DNA of 11,266 nt from UKL13-2 sp044228625. Lineage in GTDB: Bacteria; Pseudomonadota; Gammaproteobacteria; Burkholderiales; Usitatibacteraceae. Position 1 is the stretch's first letter. Every line of letters begins with the position of its first letter. The translations under genes were made by a program, and so were the position numbers. The stretch spans positions 1-11,266 of the forward strand of contig JBGAUM010000117.1 in assembly GCA_044228625.1 (NCBI GenBank), given 5' to 3'. Shown here in pieces: positions 6,551 to 11,266 of this stretch. The notes under the pieces were generated by a model, which worked only from the letters and a program-made list of their open reading frames with translations, did no database searches and was not told where the DNA came from.

Positions 6551-7811
6551 ATGTCACTAACCTGGGACGAAACCCTGCATCGACCGCCACGCCAGCGCGC
6601 GCCCTGCGACGCCAGCGATGCCGCAAATGCGTCCGCAAGCCGCGCTGGCCACCGTGGAGTCTTCCCGTGCCAAGGGCACGCCGGAATTCGTGTCGCCCGC
6701 CTACAGCGGCGTGCTCTCGAAGGGCCTGGACACCACCGGCATTCCTTCGAGCATCCCGGCCGATGACGTGGATGAAAACGTCGATCACCGCTTCCAGCGC
6801 GTGCGCGCCGAAGACAAGCGCGTCATCAACGGCAAGGCGGACGTCAATCAGCTGGTGCCGTTCAAGTACAAGTGGGCGTGGGAAAAATATCTCGCCGGCT
6901 GCGCCAACCACTGGATGCCGCAGGAAGTGAACATGAACCGCGACATCGCCCTCTGGAAAAACCCGCAGGGGCTCACCGAGGACGAGCGGCTCATCGTGAA
7001 GCGCAACCTGGGCTTCTTTGTCACGGCCGATACGCTCGCTGCCAACAACATCGTGCTCGGCACCTACCGCCACATCACCGCGCCGGAGTGCCGCCAGTAC
7101 TTGCTGCGCCAGGCGTTTGAAGAAGCCATCCACACCCACGCGTACCAGTACATCGTGGAAAGCTTAGGGATGGATGAATCCGAGATCTTCAATGCCTACA
7201 ACGAAGTGAAGTGCATCCGGGACAAGGACCGCTTCCTCATCCCCTTCATCGATACGCTCACCAACCCCAACTTCAAGACCGGCACGTTTGAAGCCGACCA
7301 GGCGCTGCTGAAATCGCTGATCGTGTTCGCCTGCATCATGGAAGGGCTGTTTTTCTACGTGGGCTTTGTGCAGATCTTGTCGCTCGGCCGCCAAAACAAA
7401 ATGACCGGTGCCGCCGAGCAGTACCAGTACATCCTGCGCGATGAATCGATGCACTGCAATTTCGGCATCGACCTCATCAACACCATCAAGCTGGAGAACC
7501 CGCAGCTCTGGACGCCGGAATTCAGGAAGGAACTGGAAGGCCTATTCAAGCGCGGCGTGGAACTGGAATACGCCTACGCGGAAGACACCATGCCGCGCGG
7601 CGTGCTGGGCCTCAATGCCCCGATGTTCAAAGAATACCTGCGCTTTGTGGCCAACCGCCGCGCGCAGCAGATCGGCCTGGAGACGCTATTCCCCGGCGCC
7701 ACCAACCCGTTCCCGTGGATGTCCGAACTCATCGACCTCAAGAAAGAAAAGAATTTCTTTGAGTCGAGAGTCACCGAATATCAGACGGGAGGGGCGTTGA
7801 ATTGGGAGTGA
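6551..7811 (+). CDS. nrdB: Ribonucleoside-diphosphate reductase, class Ia, beta (small) subunit; frameshift near the N-terminus
   Basis: The radical-generating subunit that holds the diiron-tyrosyl cofactor and passes the radical to NrdA. The long frame from ATG 6618 (397 aa) has all ligands: D138, E169, H172, E242, E276 and H279 for the iron pair, and Y176 (HTHAY) as the radical tyrosine. The C-terminal tail TGGALNWE would dock on NrdA. The natural start is probably ATG 6551: it has AAGGAG (6538-6543) at 7-nt spacing and begins MSLTWDET, as NrdB proteins of this type do. It lies in a different frame, and ribosomes starting there would stop at 6766. One extra base between about 6571 and 6600 explains this; removing it joins MSLTWDET to the segment before AMPQMRPQAALATVE. 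No Shine-Dalgarno precedes 6618. It may be a sequence error, a mutation tolerated through internal initiation, or frameshifting. Confidence 0.93.
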
Positions 7812-7813
7812 AT

Positions 7814-8746
7814 ATGAACGCGGGCGATAGCGCTTCTTTGAAGGTAATAATTGTTTCCGCAATCGCTACCCTCCTGATCGCTTGTAGCAAGGAGCCGCCG
7901 AGTTGTGGTGATGTTGAGACTACCTCGTTGGTGAAATCTATACTCGGTGATGCGGCAGCGAAAAGTCCCCTCGTTTCTGGAAGCAATCCGACAACCACAA
8001 CAATTTTGGCAAATACAAAATAGCTGCTCGAAATCGCCACTTTTTCCAATGTTCGCAGAACCTCGTTTGACGAGAAAATATCGAAATTGGGTTGTGTAGC
8101 CGACGTCACCATCAAGCTGCCCGCCGGGACGGAAAAGCTTTTACGCGACAACAAGTTATTGATTTCACAACTTTCGATGGCTTTAGCAAGCGCAGGCAAG
8201 CCATTTACTCTGGATTTTTCTGGGAATACCGCGCTAAAAGGTGACGAACTTTCGTTTTCATTGCCTTACACGTCACAACTTTCTGAGAATGGGAAGTCTA
8301 TTTATGTTGAGGTTGAGTCAGCAGAAGAATTGCTTGTTCCAATATTGCTCTCCGAACTCTTAAAAGTAGACACAAAATCAAAAGCCCCAGCCGACAACGC
8401 CGTAGGCGCGGAAAGTGGTGTAACTAAAACAACCGAATATGAAGGGGTCGCGGACGGAAAGGTGTCGCTAAAGCTGACAGACAAGCCAGATGGCAAAGTT
8501 CACGTCGCACTCTCCACTTCTATTGATGGGTCATGTAGTGGAGGCGTAGAAGCCATTGGAGTTCGTGCGGGGCAGCGCATTGAAGCAGAAAGCAAAGCCA
8601 GCAATCCGGCCGACATCTGCAAGATCGCAATCGAGTTTTCGAATGAGGGAAGTGTCGCGAGTGTATCGGAGCTTACGCCGGGGTGTAATGAACTTCACGG
8701 TGCTAGTTGCTCTTTTTCTGGAAAACTCAATCGCAAAGGGCATTAA
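7814..8746 (+). pseudogene. Lipoprotein gene interrupted by an in-frame TAG
   Basis: ATG 7814 starts a lipoprotein signal peptide with lipobox LLIAC (lipidated C24). The frame stops at TAG 8021-8023 (codon 70) and then continues open in the same frame to TGA 8744-8746, 310 sense codons in all. The part after the TAG (FSNVRRTSFDEKISKLGCVADVTIKLP and on) looks like the direct continuation of the same protein, followed by a C-terminal domain with paired cysteines (GSCSGG, ICKIAIEF, PGCNELHGASCSF). It resembles envelope lipoproteins of unknown function. GGGAG for this start lies inside the last nrdB codons and the ATG is 2 nt after the nrdB stop, so it is translationally coupled. The base composition is clearly AT-richer than nrdAB, suggesting foreign origin. 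Nonsense mutation is the simplest reading; an internal start after the stop would lack the signal peptide. Confidence 0.7.
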
Positions 8747-8811
8747 TGGGTTGGCATTGATGGGGCGGACACCAATTTAGCATTCAGCCTCACTTCTCAT
8801 AGCGAAACCAC

Positions 8812-8883
8812 ATGAAACTCTAGTATTGATGAGCATTTCAGGCCGAAAACGCCCAAAACACCGTGCCAGAGATAGAGTTTCAT
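8812..8883. repeat. 11-bp inverted repeat with 50-bp interior
   Basis: ATGAAACTCTA (8812-8822) and TAGAGTTTCAT (8873-8883) are perfect inverted copies. With 50 bp between them they suit the ends of a very small mobile element or a long-range RNA stem better than a terminator. No flanking direct repeat is obvious. Confidence 0.4.
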
Positions 8884-8916
8884 ATCCTCATTGCGATCTA
8901 ACACGGCTGTACGTTT

Positions 8917-8953
8917 GCACAGTAAACTAACTCATCTCACTACCTTACTGTGC
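8917..8953. promoter_or_regulatory. 9-bp inverted repeat upstream of the methyltransferase
   Basis: GCACAGTAA (8917-8925) and TTACTGTGC (8945-8953) are perfect inverted copies with a 19-bp spacer. They end 5 bp before the ATG at 8959. The half-site centres are 28 bp apart, so this could be a bipartite operator for the restriction-modification operon or a hairpin in its leader. No controller (C) protein gene is seen nearby. Confidence 0.45.
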
Positions 8954-8990
8954 CCACCATGCTGCGCAAATTTCTCCTGTTGCCACATCA

Positions 8991-9941
8991 CTGTCCTCCG
9001 TTGAAATCTGCGCCGGTGCTGGCGGTCAGGCGTTAGGTTTGGAGCAGGCAGGATTCGGGCATCAAGCGCTGGTGGAGATCGACAAGGATTGCTGTGCAAC
9101 GCTGCGGTTGAACCGGCCAGAATGGAATGTGATTTGTGGTGGCGTTGAGTATTTTTCCGGCATTCCGTACGAAGGCGCAGATTTGCTGGCCGGTGGCGTA
9201 CCGTGTCCGCCGTTCTCCAAAGCGGGCAAGCAGCTCGGCGCGGATGACGAGCGCAATTTGTTTCCGGAGGCTATCCGCCTCGTGGATGAAATCCGCCCGC
9301 GTGCGGTCATGCTGGAGAACGTGCGCGGCCTATTGGATGCGGTGTTTCTTGATTACCGCCAATTCATCGAAAGTGAGGTCGGTAAGCTCGGGTATGTCAC
9401 CGATTGGCGGCTCTTGAACGCGTCCGACTTCGGAGTGCCGCAATTGCGTCCACGCGTGATCTTTGTTGCCGTGAAAAAGGAATTCGCCGGCGACTTTCAT
9501 TGGCCTGAGGCAGCAGCGGTACGGGCGCGCACGGTGGGCGAATCGCTCAAGGATTTGATGGCGTCGCGCGGATGGCGCGGCGCAAAGGCATGGGCCACAC
9601 ACGCGAACGAGATTGCACCGACGCTGGTGGGCGGTTCCAAAAAACACGGCGGACCGGATTTAGGGCCCACGCGCGCCAAACGAGCCTGGGCCGCGCTGGG
9701 TGTGGATGGTCTAGGCATTGCCGATGAACCCCCCGCACAAGATTTTGTCGGCATGCCACGCCTCACTGTGCGCATGGCCGCGCGTATCCAAGGCTTCCCC
9801 GATGCTTGGCAATTTGCAGGACGCAAGACGGCGAACTATCGCCAGATCGGCAACGCATTTCCGCCACCGGTTGCGACGGCAGTTGGCGAGCGGTTGATTG
9901 CCTGCTTGACCAAGCGGCGGATGTTTGCGGTGGCGGCATGA
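8991..9941 (+). CDS. DNA (cytosine-5-)-methyltransferase of an NgoMIV-type system
   Basis: The modification enzyme that transfers a methyl group from S-adenosylmethionine to C5 of cytosine and so protects the host from the neighbouring endonuclease. All main C5-methyltransferase motifs are present: I (EICAGAGGQALGLEQAGF), IV with catalytic C72 (GGVPCPPFSKAG), VI (LENVRG, E109), VIII (PQLRPRVIF), IX (RMAARIQGFPD) and X (YRQIGNAFPPPVA). The target-recognition part lies between VIII and IX. Specificity for GCCGGC is inferred from the partner. The start is unclear: this frame is open from 8931 but contains no ATG, GTG or TTG until 9039, which would delete motif I. I placed it at CTG 8991 because it gives M-SSVEICAGAGG, the expected N-terminus. 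Alternatively a base is missing and ATG 8959 is the true start. No RBS is visible. The stop is 10 nt before the endonuclease gene. Confidence 0.88.
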   Translation: MSSVEICAGAGGQALGLEQAGFGHQALVEIDKDCCATLRLNRPEWNVICGGVEYFSGIPYEGADLLAGGVPCPPFSKAGKQLGADDERNLFPEAIRLVDEIRPRAVMLENVRGLLDAVFLDYRQFIESEVGKLGYVTDWRLLNASDFGVPQLRPRVIFVAVKKEFAGDFHWPEAAAVRARTVGESLKDLMASRGWRGAKAWATHANEIAPTLVGGSKKHGGPDLGPTRAKRAWAALGVDGLGIADEPPAQDFVGMPRLTVRMAARIQGFPDAWQFAGRKTANYRQIGNAFPPPVATAVGERLIACLTKRRMFAVAA

Positions 9942-9951
9942 TAGAAGCACG

Positions 9952-10794
9952 ATGAGCCGCATTGCCGAACTCCGCAGTGCGTTTCACAAGGCGCTTTGCA
10001 AGGACACGTTCTTGCTCATCGGCGATGAGCGCATGCCGACGCCAGCCGACAGTAGCAATCGCGCTAGTGTTGCCATCGCACAGAACTTGGCAAAGGCGCT
10101 TGGCGCGAGGTCATCCAAAACGCGTCCGTCGCCACAAACGCTTGGGAGCAATTTCCAGAAGCATTGCCTCGCATTTGTGGAGACGGCGTTTCCTTTGTTC
10201 ACCCATTTGCGGCCCGGCGCTTGGCAATTTTTCGAAGGCCGCGCCATCTCGCAGTTTGAGCAGTACGCCCACCTCGAAGCCATCGCCGCCATCGTCGAAG
10301 ATCATCCCGAGTTGAAGTCCGCGCTAGGCGGTGACTACATCATCAAGCCAGATGTGATTGTTGCGCGGGGCTTGGAGACGGACGCCGCGATCAACAAGCG
10401 CGCGGACTTGGTGGACAAGAACATCGCGCGGCGCGCAGCGTTGCGCAAAGCCAATGGCGGGCACGACCTTTTGCACGCGAGCATCAGTTGCAAGTGGACC
10501 ATCCGCTCTGATCGGGTGCAAAACGCGCGGGCCGAAGCGCTCAATCTCATCCGCAATCGTAAAGGCAAACTCCCGCATGTCGTTGCGGTGACCGCCGAAC
10601 CAACGCCCGCACGGTTGGCTTCGCTCTGCTACGGAACCGGCGATCTCGATTGCGTGTATCACATCGCATTGACTGAGTTGCGAGATGCACTTGTGGCGCT
10701 CAATTACGATGACGCCTTGTCCACCCTCGATGAACTTGTCTCTGGCCGCCGTCTGAAAGACATAGCCGATTTGCCTCTGGATTTGGCCTGCTGA
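9952..10794 (+). CDS. Type II restriction endonuclease, NgoMIV family
   Basis: A 280-aa restriction enzyme close in length to NgoMIV (286 aa), a tetrameric type IIF enzyme that cuts GCCGGC. Long stretches agree with what I recall of NgoMIV: LLHASISCKWTIRSDR, QNAR-x-E-x-LNL, VTAEPTP, DCVYH-x-AL and a closing RLKDI-DLPLDLA. The PD-(D/E)xK-like site of this family is visible as D134 (KPDVIV), S179-C180-K181 and E195, matching NgoMIV D140, S185, K187 and E201. At the position of NgoMIV E70 this protein appears to have Q69 (SNFQKHC). ATG 9952 was chosen over a TTG at 9925 because it gives the family-like N-terminus with FHK near residue 11 and follows the methyltransferase by 10 nt. GATAGAAG is a weak RBS. 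The specificity is predicted, not shown. Confidence 0.92.
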   Translation: MSRIAELRSAFHKALCKDTFLLIGDERMPTPADSSNRASVAIAQNLAKALGARSSKTRPSPQTLGSNFQKHCLAFVETAFPLFTHLRPGAWQFFEGRAISQFEQYAHLEAIAAIVEDHPELKSALGGDYIIKPDVIVARGLETDAAINKRADLVDKNIARRAALRKANGGHDLLHASISCKWTIRSDRVQNARAEALNLIRNRKGKLPHVVAVTAEPTPARLASLCYGTGDLDCVYHIALTELRDALVALNYDDALSTLDELVSGRRLKDIADLPLDLAC

Positions 10795-10795
10795 C

Positions 10796-11212
10796 GTGGA
10801 CACGATCTCGCGCGCGCGCAGAAGCGCCAATATGCGCGCGATAAAAAGCAAAAACATGAAACCGGAGTTGATCGTGCGCAGCGTCGCGCACCGCCTCGGC
10901 TACCGCTTCCGGCTGCACCGCAAAGACCTTCCCGGCAAACCGGACCTTGTTTTTCCGCGCCTCGGCTGCGTAATTTTTGTACACGGATGTTTTTGGCACC
11001 AGCACACGAAATCTACGTGCGCCGATGGACGGCTGCCCAAATCGCGCCAGGACTATTGGATTCCAAAGCTTGCGCGCAATGTGGAGCGGGACAAACGCAA
11101 TACACTTTCGCTGCGCAGGCGCGGTTGGCGAGTAATGAAAATCTGGGAATGCGAAACAGGCAACGAGGGAAAGATCTTAAGTCGCATCGAGACCTTCCTA
11201 AGCCGACTTTAG
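10796..11212 (+). CDS. vsr: Very short patch repair endonuclease (Vsr)
   Basis: A strand-specific nicking enzyme that repairs T:G mismatches arising when 5-methylcytosine deaminates; it belongs next to a C5-methyltransferase. The product is 138 aa, the usual family size (E. coli Vsr 156). Family features are the N-terminal RRSANMRAIKSKNMKPE helix, D50 (KPDLVF, equivalent to catalytic D51), H63 and H68 in HGCFWHQH, zinc ligands C65, H70, C75 and C119 (WECE), and YW-x2-KLARNVERD. There is one extra residue between H70 and C75 relative to E. coli. The start is GTG 10796, 1 nt after the endonuclease stop (TGA-C-GTG), which implies translational coupling; no separate RBS is seen. It probably repairs the site methylated by the upstream enzyme, but its own sequence preference cannot be read from the sequence. 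Confidence 0.93.
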   Translation: MDTISRARRSANMRAIKSKNMKPELIVRSVAHRLGYRFRLHRKDLPGKPDLVFPRLGCVIFVHGCFWHQHTKSTCADGRLPKSRQDYWIPKLARNVERDKRNTLSLRRRGWRVMKIWECETGNEGKILSRIETFLSRL

Positions 11213-11266
11213 CGGGCGCGTTACCCAACGTTGAAATGCCGTATGCAAGGCCCAGACAAAAATTCA

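Larger units (their letters stand above)
8747..8990. other. AT-richer intergenic region before the restriction-modification operon
   Basis: About 240 bases without a convincing gene. Any promoter for the restriction-modification operon should be here, but I see no clear -35/-10 pair. The visible structures are two perfect inverted repeats, at 8812-8883 and 8917-8953. An ATG at 8959 is out of frame with the methyltransferase and gives only a 25-codon frame. Confidence 0.5.

Noticed and set aside
8747..8958. Promoter candidates TTGATG...TAGCAT and TTGCGA in the region before the methyltransferase
   Set aside because: Matches to consensus are weak or badly spaced; not enough to call a promoter.
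9031..9037. GTTAGGT integron-type core
   Set aside because: It lies inside conserved motif I of the methyltransferase and is explained by coding sequence.
11213..11266. attC-like core (ACCCAAC) just after vsr, suggesting an integron cassette
   Set aside because: Only one 7-mer fits; no matching GTTRRRY partner, imperfect palindrome or integrase is visible, and a three-gene cassette would be unusual. The window ends too soon to test it.
1..11266. CRISPR arrays, tRNA or rRNA genes, insertion sequences
   Set aside because: I found no regularly spaced repeats, no cloverleaf with a recognisable T-loop, and no transposase or integrase reading frame on either strand.

Overview
The window is GC-rich bacterial DNA, and every gene I can support is on the plus strand. 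The class Ia ribonucleotide reductase subunits are of the long type (NrdA 972 aa with one N-terminal ATP-cone, NrdB ending in TGGALNWE). Together with the RBS style and codon use this suggests a proteobacterium, most likely a betaproteobacterium or a related gammaproteobacterium. This is inference; no rRNA or other marker gene is present.

Layout. (1) 1-1196: two tandem paralogous genes for secreted proteins of unknown function that share a G-[MV]-WYDPAT-x-GSGLTF domain; the first is cut by the window edge. (2) 1197-1857: a long non-coding stretch holding the nrdA control region. It has a sigma70-like promoter, two NrdR-box palindromes about three helical turns apart (one over the -10), and a cluster of DnaA-box-like sites in the leader. 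(3) 1858-7811: an nrd locus with nrdA, two one-domain DUF1508 (YegP-like) genes, a broken alpha/beta-hydrolase gene, and nrdB. Between nrdA and the first DUF1508 gene lies a second, synonymously diverged copy of the last eight NrdA codons, with a bulged hairpin between the copies. Between the two DUF1508 genes lies an intrinsic terminator followed by two more hairpins; the outer two are inverted copies of one another with complementary loops. (4) 7814-8746: an AT-richer lipoprotein gene starting 2 nt after nrdB and broken by one in-frame TAG. (5) 8747-8990: a short AT-richer intergenic region with two inverted repeats. (6) 8991-11212: a compact restriction-modification operon: C5-cytosine methyltransferase, NgoMIV-type endonuclease (predicted target GCCGGC) and a Vsr mismatch endonuclease.

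How the genes work together. NrdA and NrdB form the aerobic reductase that makes deoxynucleotides; the promoter carries sites for the dNTP-sensing repressor NrdR and possibly for DnaA. The methyltransferase protects the endonuclease target, and Vsr would repair the T:G mismatches produced when 5-methylcytosine deaminates. A striking local feature is the number of reading-frame lesions between about 6230 and 9000: three indels in the hydrolase gene, one at the start of nrdB, one nonsense codon in the lipoprotein gene and a missing conventional start for the methyltransferase. The 2.9-kb nrdA has none. They are either real decay around an insertion hotspot or a patch of poor sequence.
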